DNA of 64,000 nucleotides from NCBI GenBank assembly GCA_003522085.1, contig DPGI01000005.1, positions 136,300 through 200,299 of the forward strand. The letters are read 5' to 3'. A program made the position numbers and the translations under genes. The DNA is from Clostridiales bacterium. GTDB lineage: Bacteria; Bacillota; Clostridia; Christensenellales; UBA1242. The notes under the pieces are model-generated. The model was not told the DNA's origin and made no database searches. It was given only the letters and a program-made list of their open reading frames with translations. This document shows, piece after piece, positions 58,091 through 64,000 of the stretch; position 1 is the first letter of the stretch; each line of letters begins with the position of its first letter.

Positions 58091-59284
58091 TTATTTTGCT
58101 TGTGTAATTTCAAGCGTGTCTCTTGCGATTAAAAGTTCTTCATTTGTTGGGATGCGATAAACTTTGATTTTTGATGTTGGAAGTGAAAGCTCTTCAACAG
58201 TTCCACGTGGAAGATGATTGTTCTTTTCGCGGTCAAATGTCACACCTGCAAATGAAAGTTGGTCAAGAACTGCTTCGCGCAAGTCTTCTTGGTTCTCTCC
58301 TACTCCTGCCGTAAAGACGATTGCATCGGCACCGTTCATAACTGCAAGCATTGCACCTACATATTTTGATATGCGATAGCAAACCATTTCAAGCGCGAGT
58401 TTTGCACGTTTGTTGCCGGCTTTGATTGCGTCGTTGAGTTCTCTCATATCGCTTGAAACGCCAGATACACCAACGATACCACTTTTCTTGTTGAGATAGT
58501 TGATTGCTTCTTTAACGCTCATGCCCTTTTTGTCGCACAGGTATTCTACAACGCTTGGGTCGATGTCGCCAGAACGTGTTCCCATCATCAAGCCTTCAAG
58601 TGGCGTGAAGCCCATTGTTGTGTCGATGCTTTTTCCGCCCGCGATTGCTGTGATTGATGAGCCGTTTCCGATGTGGCATGAAATTATTCTAAGGTCTTCC
58701 GGTTTTTTGCCCATAACGCGCGATACTTCTTGAAGTATGAATTTGTGGCTTGTGCCGTGAAAACCATATTTTCTTATTCCATAGTCTTTATAATCTTCAT
58801 ATTTGATGCCATACATATATGCTTTTTCAGGCATTGTTGAATGGAATGCTGTATCAAACACTGCAACATTTGGCACACCCGGCATACTTGCTTGGCAAGC
58901 GCGGATTCCTGAGATGTTTGCTGGCATATGAAGTGGGCCAAGTGGCTTTAATGATTCAAGTTTTTCAAGAACTTCGTCGTCTACAAGCACTGAATGTGTG
59001 TATATTTCACCGCCGTGGAGCACTCTGTGGCCTACTGCGTCGATTTCTGAAAGAGATGAGATTGCGTTTTCAAGCAACAGTTTAATTACGTTTTCCATTG
59101 CTTGCTCGTGATTGTCGAGTTTAACGTTTAACACCTTTTCTTTTCCGTTGATTTTGATTGATACAAATGATGTTGGAAGACCAATTTTTTCGCAGTTTCC
59201 TTTTGCGATTACGCTTTCATTTGTCATGTCGAGAAGTTGATATTTAAGTGATGAACTTCCTGCGTTTACTACTAATACTTTCAT
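58091..59284 (-). CDS. ackA: Acetate kinase
   Basis: AckA converts acetyl phosphate and ADP to acetate and ATP, the energy-yielding end of acetate fermentation. The 397-residue protein has the family signatures VLVVNAGSSSLKYQL, HRVLHGGEIYT, VFDTAFHSTMPEKAYMYG, CHIGNGSSITAI and IVFTAGVGENQ. It starts directly after the pta stop, with AAGGAG inside the end of pta. Confidence 0.97.
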   Translation of the reverse strand: MKVLVVNAGSSSLKYQLLDMTNESVIAKGNCEKIGLPTSFVSIKINGKEKVLNVKLDNHEQAMENVIKLLLENAISSLSEIDAVGHRVLHGGEIYTHSVLVDDEVLEKLESLKPLGPLHMPANISGIRACQASMPGVPNVAVFDTAFHSTMPEKAYMYGIKYEDYKDYGIRKYGFHGTSHKFILQEVSRVMGKKPEDLRIISCHIGNGSSITAIAGGKSIDTTMGFTPLEGLMMGTRSGDIDPSVVEYLCDKKGMSVKEAINYLNKKSGIVGVSGVSSDMRELNDAIKAGNKRAKLALEMVCYRISKYVGAMLAVMNGADAIVFTAGVGENQEDLREAVLDQLSFAGVTFDREKNNHLPRGTVEELSLPTSKIKVYRIPTNEELLIARDTLEITQAK

Positions 59285-60265
59285 TTAATTCTCCTTTGCT
59301 TGAAGCGCTGTGATTGCGCTTAAAATAACTATGTCTTGCACGCTGCAACCCCTTGACAGGTCATTTACTGGCTTTTTAAGGCCTTGAACTATTGGACCAA
59401 TTGCATTCATATTCCCCAAAATTTGCATTGCTTTGTATGTGATGTTGCCGCTGGAAAGGTCTGGGAAAATAAGAATATTTGCATTGCCTTGTATTTTTGA
59501 GTTTGGCACTTTGAGTTTGGCTACGTCGGCGCAAAGTGCGCTGTCAAGTTGAAGTTCGCCGTCGCAAACAACTGCTGGACGCGAGAATTTGCTTGCTGCT
59601 GTCGCCATTTTTTCGGGAACTTCGCCTTTTGCGCTGCCCTTGCTTGAATATGACAAGAACGCAACATTCATTTCTTCTAAACCAATTATTTTTGCTGTGT
59701 CAATTGTTTGATTTGCGATTGTGACAAGCTCGTCCGCTGTTGGGCATACATTAAGTCCGCAATCTGCAAGCAAAAGTGTGCGATTTTTTATAACTTCGTT
59801 TTTACCAAAAATCAAAAATGAAGATGACGCGATTTGCCCTTTTTTGCCTGTTTTAATAATTTGAAGCGCTGGCTTTAAAGCGCGTGCTGTTGAGGCTTCT
59901 GCGCCTGCAACCATGCCGTCTGCTATGCCTAAATCAACCAATAGCGTTGCAAAATAATATGGATCAGTAACCAAATTTTCCGCTTCTTCCATTGTCATGC
60001 CCTTTTCTTTACGCTTTGTGTAAAGGTGTTTAACAAGTTTTGATTTTAAAGGGCAAGTTTTTGGATTCATAATTGTGAATTTTAGCAGTGATTTGTCGCG
60101 GATTATGAAACTGCTTTCATCACCGACTAAAATCACATTACATATTTTTTTCTTGTGCAAGATTTTTACTGCTTCGATTGTTCTGTCGCTGAATCCTGCT
60201 TCTGGAAAGATTATTGTTTTATTTTTTGCTCGTGCACGAGCAAATAATTTTTTTGTGTCGAACAT
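59285..60265 (-). CDS. pta: Phosphate acetyltransferase
   Basis: Pta makes acetyl phosphate from acetyl-CoA and passes it to AckA. The protein of 326 residues is the short PTA form without the N-terminal regulatory domains. Motifs: TIIFPEAGFSDRTIEAV, MVAGAEASTARALKPAL, CGLNVCPTADEL, and the C-terminal GPIVQGLKKPVNDLSRGCSVQDIV. pta-ackA form a two-gene operon. Confidence 0.96.
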   Translation of the reverse strand: MFDTKKLFARARAKNKTIIFPEAGFSDRTIEAVKILHKKKICNVILVGDESSFIIRDKSLLKFTIMNPKTCPLKSKLVKHLYTKRKEKGMTMEEAENLVTDPYYFATLLVDLGIADGMVAGAEASTARALKPALQIIKTGKKGQIASSSFLIFGKNEVIKNRTLLLADCGLNVCPTADELVTIANQTIDTAKIIGLEEMNVAFLSYSSKGSAKGEVPEKMATAASKFSRPAVVCDGELQLDSALCADVAKLKVPNSKIQGNANILIFPDLSSGNITYKAMQILGNMNAIGPIVQGLKKPVNDLSRGCSVQDIVILSAITALQAKEN

Positions 60266-60363
60266 GAATATTCCCTTTTAACCTTTTAACTATTTGTGGT
60301 TTTTTATGTTTGAATTTGCTTTTAATTTAATTTTAAATTTTATTCTTTTTCTAGATTATATTT

Positions 60364-60392
60364 AGTATATATAATTATCTTTATTTCGTCAA
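60364..60392 (-). promoter_or_regulatory. Promoter of pta-ackA
   Basis: TTGACG (60392-60387), 17-nt spacer, TATACT (60369-60364). The start near 60357 leaves a leader of about 90 nt that is A+T-rich. The same region must hold the divergent ylbJ promoter, which I could not define. Confidence 0.75.
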
Positions 60393-60408
60393 ATAATTCG
60401 AGGCTTTT

Positions 60409-61332
60409 TTGAAAAAATTTAACTTTTTTATCACTATTTTGTTGATTGTTTTGGTTGTTTTGATTGCTTTAAATAGCAAAGTCTTTATCTCTGCTGCACT
60501 AAACGGAATTTCTGCTTGGGCTTTCAACGTTTTGCCATGCATCTTTCCTTTTATGATTATAACAAAAATCATAATATCGATGGGACAAGTTGAAAAGTTT
60601 TGCAAGCCATTTTCGCGACCTTTTTTAAAACTTTATGGGACAAGCGGCAGCAGCGCATATGTATTTTTTATGAGCATTTTGGCGGGCTATCCGGTTGGGT
60701 CGCAAATGGTTGCTTCGCTTTATGAAAGCGGAAAAATTGACAGGACTCAGGCTTACAGAATGTCGAGTTTTTGTTCAAATTCGGGGCCAATGTTTATAAT
60801 TGGAACAGTGGGCTGCTTGCTGCTGAAAAACGCGGCGGCTGGCGGAATTTTGTTTGCATCGCATGTGCTTAGTGCTCTTTTAAATGGGCTTGTTTACAGA
60901 AAAATTCGGGCACGTGGAAACACGCAGAATGCAGAAGAAAATGTGCAGGTTTTGCCCGCTTCGCAATCGTTTGGCGACATGGTTGGCACGTCAGTTCAAG
61001 CGATTTTGAACGTTGGCGGAATCATTTGCTTTTTCTTTATAATAATCGAAGCACTCTCTCCTTTTTTGGGACTTTTGCCCGGCGTAGTTAGGCCGCTTGC
61101 GGAAGGACTTATTGAACTTACGCGCGGCTGCATTGACGCAAGCAGTTTGCCAACTTTTGCGGCGAGCGTGATGTGCAGTTTTATGATTGGATTTGGCGGA
61201 TTTTCGACGATATTGCAATCGATGACGATGTTAAAAAAACTGAGAATGCCGGTGTGGCTGTTCTCAGTTATGAAATTTAGTCAAGGACTAATTTCGGCAG
61301 GAATTACTGCTGTTTTAATGCTTGCTATTTAG
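60409..61332 (+). CDS. ylbJ: Sporulation integral membrane protein YlbJ
   Basis: YlbJ is a mother-cell membrane protein required for spore cortex formation and resistance in Bacillus, related to nucleoside-recognition (Gate) transporters. The 307-residue product has about eight hydrophobic helices. Conserved motifs are FNVLPCIFPFMIITK, SILAGYPVGSQMVASLYESGKI, SFCSNSGPMFIIGTVG and MIGFGGFSTILQSM. It is shorter than Bacillus YlbJ (about 400). The start is TTG with GAGG upstream. It is divergent from pta and overlaps the next gene's 3' end. Confidence 0.9.
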   Translation: MKKFNFFITILLIVLVVLIALNSKVFISAALNGISAWAFNVLPCIFPFMIITKIIISMGQVEKFCKPFSRPFLKLYGTSGSSAYVFFMSILAGYPVGSQMVASLYESGKIDRTQAYRMSSFCSNSGPMFIIGTVGCLLLKNAAAGGILFASHVLSALLNGLVYRKIRARGNTQNAEENVQVLPASQSFGDMVGTSVQAILNVGGIICFFFIIIEALSPFLGLLPGVVRPLAEGLIELTRGCIDASSLPTFAASVMCSFMIGFGGFSTILQSMTMLKKLRMPVWLFSVMKFSQGLISAGITAVLMLAI

Positions 61333-62146
61333 TTTCGTGTTTAATTTGTGCTTGAACGATGCTTTCAAGTTCTCTCATCAAATATTTGAGTGAGCGAATG
61401 CCTTTTGTTGCATATTTAAGCCCGCAAACAAGGCCATTTACAAGGTCAAAATCTTGTTCAAGACAAGCGATAATTACGCAGTGAAGCATAAGATTTACAT
61501 CGTCAGTTTGGGCTGTTTCTTTTTCTTCGCAAAGGCGCTCGATCATTTCAATCGCTGCGTCTTTTGCTGCGATAAATGTAAGGCAAGCGCCAGTTGGGTC
61601 TTTTAAATAATAAGACGATCTTTCGATTGGGAAAGGAACAATTTTTAAACGCTCTTCTGGTGGAAGGGCTTCGATTTGTTCTTCTGTCATTGGCTCGGCT
61701 TCTTCTTCAACTGTTTCTGATTCAGGCTCTTGAAGTCCAAACGCATCGATAAGCAAGTTTTTGAATGGAAGGATTACACTTTCCATAAACTTTTGAGAAT
61801 CTAAACGGTTGTTTTCATCGGCGAAATATGAAGTGATAAGTTCGTCATATTTAATCTTGCCACTTCCTATATCGGCAAGAAGGCAAAATACGAGCGCCAA
61901 AACTTTGTATTCTTCTTTTGGCATAACAAAAATTTTCTTCCCTGTTGAATCTTTTGTAAAAGCGCGGTCAAATTCTTTGGCTTTGTTGAATGAATTCATG
62001 CATTCTGAAAGAAGTTCGTATACTTCTGGACATTCGGCGATTGCTTCTAAAATTTTGTTGATTTTTTGGTCTGCAAACAACATTTTTGTTGTTGTAAGAT
62101 CGTCACATAATGAAATTAAGTTTTTGATTTGATTTTCGTTTTCCAT
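61325..62146 (-). CDS. Acidic protein of unknown function
   Basis: I do not recognise this 273-residue, mainly helical soluble protein. Residues about 143-170 form a Glu/Pro-rich hinge (EPESETVEEEAEPMTEEQIEALPPEE split here as two acidic runs). A C-terminal domain follows with YYLKDPTGACLTFIAAKDAA and GLKYATKGIRSLKYLMREL. AGAGGAATAG precedes the ATG, and a TGC-TAAAAT promoter lies upstream. It converges with ylbJ (8-bp overlap) and diverges from the DUF4364 gene. Confidence 0.7.
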   Translation of the reverse strand: MENENQIKNLISLCDDLTTTKMLFADQKINKILEAIAECPEVYELLSECMNSFNKAKEFDRAFTKDSTGKKIFVMPKEEYKVLALVFCLLADIGSGKIKYDELITSYFADENNRLDSQKFMESVILPFKNLLIDAFGLQEPESETVEEEAEPMTEEQIEALPPEERLKIVPFPIERSSYYLKDPTGACLTFIAAKDAAIEMIERLCEEKETAQTDDVNLMLHCVIIACLEQDFDLVNGLVCGLKYATKGIRSLKYLMRELESIVQAQIKHETK

Positions 62147-62164
62147 TTCTATTCCTCTGCCTAT

Positions 62165-62193
62165 ATTTTAGCATATCTATTAAAAAAAACAAT
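62165..62193 (-). promoter_or_regulatory. Promoter of the 61.3-62.1 kb gene
   Basis: TAAAAT (62170-62165) preceded by TGC, with a weak -35 ATTGTT (62193-62188) at 17-nt spacing. It is divergent from the DUF4364 promoter a few bases away. Confidence 0.55.
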
Positions 62194-62200
62194 AAAAAAT

Positions 62201-62229
62201 TTGCAATATTACAAAAAAAATGATATTAT
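62201..62229 (+). promoter_or_regulatory. Promoter of the DUF4364 gene, leaderless geometry
   Basis: TTGCAA (62201-62206), 17-nt spacer, TATTAT (62224-62229), then TATGCC and the ATG at 62236. No Shine-Dalgarno is present. Confidence 0.7.
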
Positions 62230-62235
62230 TATGCC

Positions 62236-62796
62236 ATGGACAATATCATTTCAGACGAAATCAACAACGAAGAAAAGGTGCGACTTAAACTTACACTGTT
62301 ATTTTTCATGGAAAAAATGGAAATTCCACTCACCAAAAACTCTATTCTCGACATCTGCTCGCTTGAAAATGATTGGATTAGTTACATAGACTGCGTCGCT
62401 ATCATTTCAGAACTTTGCGACAGCGGCTTTATCTATAAAACCGAAAACGCTGAAAATGACGAACTTTATTCTATCACCTATTCCGGTCGCGAATGTTTAG
62501 CTCAACTTTACACCCGCGTGCCATATGAACGCCGCGAAAAAATGACCGAATATGTAAAGCAAAACAAACTTTCAGTTAAGGCATCGCAAGAATACACTTC
62601 AAACTATGTAAAAAACGACGACGGCTCTTATACTGTTACTCTCAGAATTTATGAGCCAATGATTCCAACCCCTATGTTTGAAATAAAAATTAAAGCACCT
62701 TCAAGACAAAGCGCAATCGAGGCTGACAAAAAATGGAAGCGCAATGCTCCAAGTGTTTATGAATATGTTTATGAAAATTTGGTTAATACCGACTAA
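62236..62796 (+). CDS. DUF4364 family protein (winged-helix-like)
   Basis: The 186-residue protein fits the DUF4364 family of Clostridia. It has an N-terminal winged-helix region (LTLLFFMEKMEIPLTKNSI, VAIISELCDSGFIYKT, YSITYSGRECLAQL) and a C-terminal beta domain (YTVTLRIYEPMIPTPMFEIKI). Such proteins are presumed regulators, but a target is not known. A -10 box six bases before the ATG and no Shine-Dalgarno suggest a leaderless mRNA. The last base of its stop codon is the first base of the repeat element downstream. Confidence 0.82.
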   Translation: MDNIISDEINNEEKVRLKLTLLFFMEKMEIPLTKNSILDICSLENDWISYIDCVAIISELCDSGFIYKTENAENDELYSITYSGRECLAQLYTRVPYERREKMTEYVKQNKLSVKASQEYTSNYVKNDDGSYTVTLRIYEPMIPTPMFEIKIKAPSRQSAIEADKKWKRNAPSVYEYVYENLVNTD

Positions 62797-62815
62797 TCGT
62801 GGGGACAACCAAATT
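62796..62815 (+). repeat. Solitary direct repeat at the element's left end
   Basis: ATCGTGGGGACAACCAAATT, followed by TTTTTAT and then the next copy at 62823. It has no unit attached, so it may be the remains of a collapsed unit. Confidence 0.85.
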
Positions 62816-62822
62816 TTTTTAT

Positions 62823-63048
62823 ATCGTGGGGACAACCAAATTTTTTTACGCGGACACACCCGCTAGGCGCGGGCAACCGCTAAAATTCGGTTTTCCACCA
62901 CGGACCCCTTTCCCGCAACTTGACGCGCCCCGGGCGCTTTCGGCGTTGCATCAGGGCGCGCTAAACTGTTTTCGCCGAGCAAAGCTCTTCCCCGAAAAAG
63001 TTTAACATCGCTTATCTTTATGGATAAATAAGATAGACAAGAAGACTT
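62823..63048 (+). repeat. GC-rich structured repeat unit, copy 2
   Basis: A 226-bp unit starting with the direct repeat. Helices: CCCGC-TAGGC-GCGGG within GCGG...CCGC, the palindrome GCGCCCCGGGCGC, and TAAACTGTTTTCG/CGAAAAAGTTTA enclosing GAGC-AAA-GCTC. The AT hairpin CTTATCTTTA-TGGA-TAAATAAG follows. It is nearly identical to copy 1; substitutions concentrate in loops and the AT hairpin. Confidence 0.9.
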
Positions 63049-63273
63049 ATCGTGGGGACAACCAAATTTTTTTACGCGGACACACCCGCTAGCCGCGGGC
63101 AACCGCTAAAATTCGGTTTTCCACCACGGGCCCCTTTCCCGCAACTTGACGCGCCCCGGGCGCTTTCGGCGTTGCATCAGGGCGCGCTAAACTGTTTTCG
63201 CCGGACAAAGCCCTTCCCCGAAAAAGTTTAACATCGCACTTCTTATTGATAAATTAGATAGACAAGAAGACTT
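63049..63273 (+). repeat. GC-rich structured repeat unit, copy 3
   Basis: A tandem neighbour of copy 2, 225 bp. Compared with copy 2 the first hairpin loop is TAGCC, the internal hairpin is GGAC-AAA-GCCC, and the AT hairpin has drifted, while the G+C core is unchanged. Confidence 0.9.
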
Positions 63274-63293
63274 ATCGTGGGGACAACCAAATT
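63274..63293 (+). repeat. Direct repeat closing unit copy 3
   Basis: ATCGTGGGGACAACCAAATT followed by AAGG and the hairpin array, exactly as at 51053. Confidence 0.9.
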
Positions 63294-63396
63294 AAGGTCA
63301 CCTGCGGTGACATGATAGCACGCTGACGCGTGCATGATAGTCGCTGCGCAACATGATGGTTGACTGCGTCGACATGATGGTGCAACAAGTTGCGCA
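63294..63396 (+). repeat. Array of five short hairpins joined by ATGATRG
   Basis: First hairpin GTCAC-CTGCG-GTGAC is identical to the first one at 51.07 kb. Then come GCACGC-TGAC-GCGTGC, GTCGC-TGC-GCAAC (one mismatch), GTTGAC-TGC-GTCGAC and GTGCAAC-AA-GTTGCGC, separated by ATGATAG or ATGATGG. Confidence 0.9.
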
Positions 63397-63424
63397 TATT
63401 GTTGAAAAGAGCAAAAATTGCTAC

Positions 63425-63462
63425 GAAAAAAAAAAGATTGAAATTCAATCTTTTTTATTTAA
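63425..63462. terminator. Bidirectional terminator between the array and rnhA
   Basis: A 27-nt palindrome (13-bp arms AAAAAAGATTGAA / TTCAATCTTTTTT around one base) with T runs on both strands. It would end transcripts from the repeat region (+) and from rnhA (-). Confidence 0.8.
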
Positions 63463-63624
63463 TTTTTATTTAATTTTGTATTTTATTTTTAATTTTTTAT
63501 TATTTAATTATTTATTTTTATTTTATTTTAATTATTTTTCGATTTATTTCGCAATTTATTTTATTATTTAATTAAAAACCCTTTTACTGCCTTTATTTTT
63601 CGGATATTTAATTAAACAATAAAT
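63463..63624. other. Extremely A+T-rich tract
   Basis: About 160 bp made almost only of TTTAATTTTTATT-like sequence with very few G or C. No gene or clear signal is visible. It contrasts sharply with the G+C-rich repeat beside it. Confidence 0.6.
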
Positions 63625-64000
63625 TTAATTATTATTTATTTGTGATTTAATTTTTTCGATTTCTGCCACTGCGAGAGTATCGCAACGATTGTTTAATTCG
63701 TTGTCGGCGTGCCCTTTGACTTTGTTCCATGTAATTTTATGTTTCGCGCATACATTTAATAGTCTTTGCCACAGTTCTACGTTTTGAACCGGCTTCTTCC
63801 CTTTTGTGCGCCAACCACTCATAAGCCAATATGAAATCCAATCTTGCAAAAAAGCATTTACAACGTATGCCGAATCACTGTATATTTCAACTTCGCAGTC
63901 TTCCTTCAGCGCTTCAAGCCCGCTTATTACGCCGATGAGTTCCATGCGATTGTTTGTGGTTTGCTCCTCACCGCCTGTGAGCACTTTTTCGGCGCTGCCA
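63625..64000 (-). CDS. rnhA: Ribonuclease HI, 5' part outside window
   Basis: RNase HI removes RNA from RNA-DNA hybrids. The window holds about 125 C-terminal residues; the frame continues past 64000 (GSAEKVLTGGEE), so the start and the first catalytic Asp are missing. Visible catalytic positions: Glu in NNRMELIGV, Asp in IYSDSAYVV, His in KVKGHADNE and Asp in NNRCDTLA. The enzyme ends IKSQINNN. Type and length fit bacterial RNase HI. Confidence 0.93.
   Translation of the reverse strand, partial: GSAEKVLTGGEEQTTNNRMELIGVISGLEALKEDCEVEIYSDSAYVVNAFLQDWISYWLMSGWRTKGKKPVQNVELWQRLLNVCAKHKITWNKVKGHADNELNNRCDTLAVAEIEKIKSQINNN

Noticed and set aside
62799..63102. Open frames through the GC-rich units on both strands (also 50815-51156)
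   Set aside because: They follow the repeat, lack ribosome sites and promoters, and change frame or end between nearly identical copies. The pattern of substitutions fits structure rather than codons.

Overview
The window looks like chromosome from a low-GC, endospore-forming Firmicute of the class Clostridia, probably an uncultured gut-type lineage. Three things support this. The complete spoIIIA operon is present, together with sigK, ylbJ and ytxC. Firmicute gene blocks keep their order: ruvCAB-queA-tgt, infC-rpmI-rplT, rimP-nusA-rnpM-ylxQ-infB-rbfA-nrnA-truB, rpsB-tsf / frr-uppS-cdsA-rseP, and plsX-rnc-smc-ftsY. There is also a threonyl T-box leader and a type A RNase P RNA. Genus or species cannot be named from the sequence alone. 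Almost every gene lies on the minus strand; the plus-strand exceptions are ylbJ, a DUF4364 regulator and a 41-residue small gene. No tRNA, 5S/16S/23S rRNA or CRISPR array was seen.

Layout. 1-8.3 kb: ruvC-ruvA-ruvB-queA-tgt, yebC, infC-rpmI-rplT plus an rRNA methyltransferase behind a structured leader, and a membrane protein. 8.3-12.1 kb: yqhY-nusB-xseA-xseB-proS. 12.2-17.1 kb: spoIIIAA-AH, the mother-cell half of the feeding-tube channel. 17.2-18.7 kb: efp and an endonuclease IV-like gene. 18.8-26.1 kb: the rimP/nusA/infB translation-transcription operon. 26.2-27.7 kb: a PolC-derived protein reduced to its N-terminal, OB and proofreading-exonuclease parts, sitting in the usual polC slot. 27.7-33 kb: lipid and isoprenoid genes with frr, then tsf and rpsB. 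33-37.4 kb: an orphan gene, secF, secD, a TIGR04086-type protein and yajC. 37.4-40.3 kb: T-box/thrS and ytxC. 40.4 kb: a small gene behind a forespore-type (SigG-like) promoter. 40.7-46.8 kb: ruvX, a DUF1292 protein, polA, rarA and an E2-acyltransferase-like gene. 46.9-50.8 kb: an orphan gene, rnpB, a protein with a degenerate diadenylate-cyclase domain, and sigK. 51.4-60.3 kb: ftsY, smc, rnc, plsX, rpmF, ackA, pta. 60.4-64 kb: ylbJ, an orphan gene, DUF4364 and a partial rnhA.

The most unusual content falls into four groups. (1) A modular GC-rich repeat family occurs at 50.83-51.33 kb and 62.80-63.40 kb. A 20-nt direct repeat punctuates 225-bp structured units and is followed by arrays of short hairpins whose stems differ but are joined by the linker ATGATRG. 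(2) Six genes have a good promoter whose -10 box ends exactly 6 nt before the start codon, and a seventh has a 5-nt gap, so their mRNAs should be leaderless. Most of these genes act in DNA repair or replication (ruvC, polA, rarA, the PolC remnant, and ruvX by fold). (3) The PolC remnant has lost its PHP and polymerase domains. (4) A putative new forespore-expressed small protein gene lies at 40.43 kb.

Many promoters here share a TGC extension directly before the -10 box. Several promoters are buried in the 3' end of the preceding gene, which fits a compact genome.
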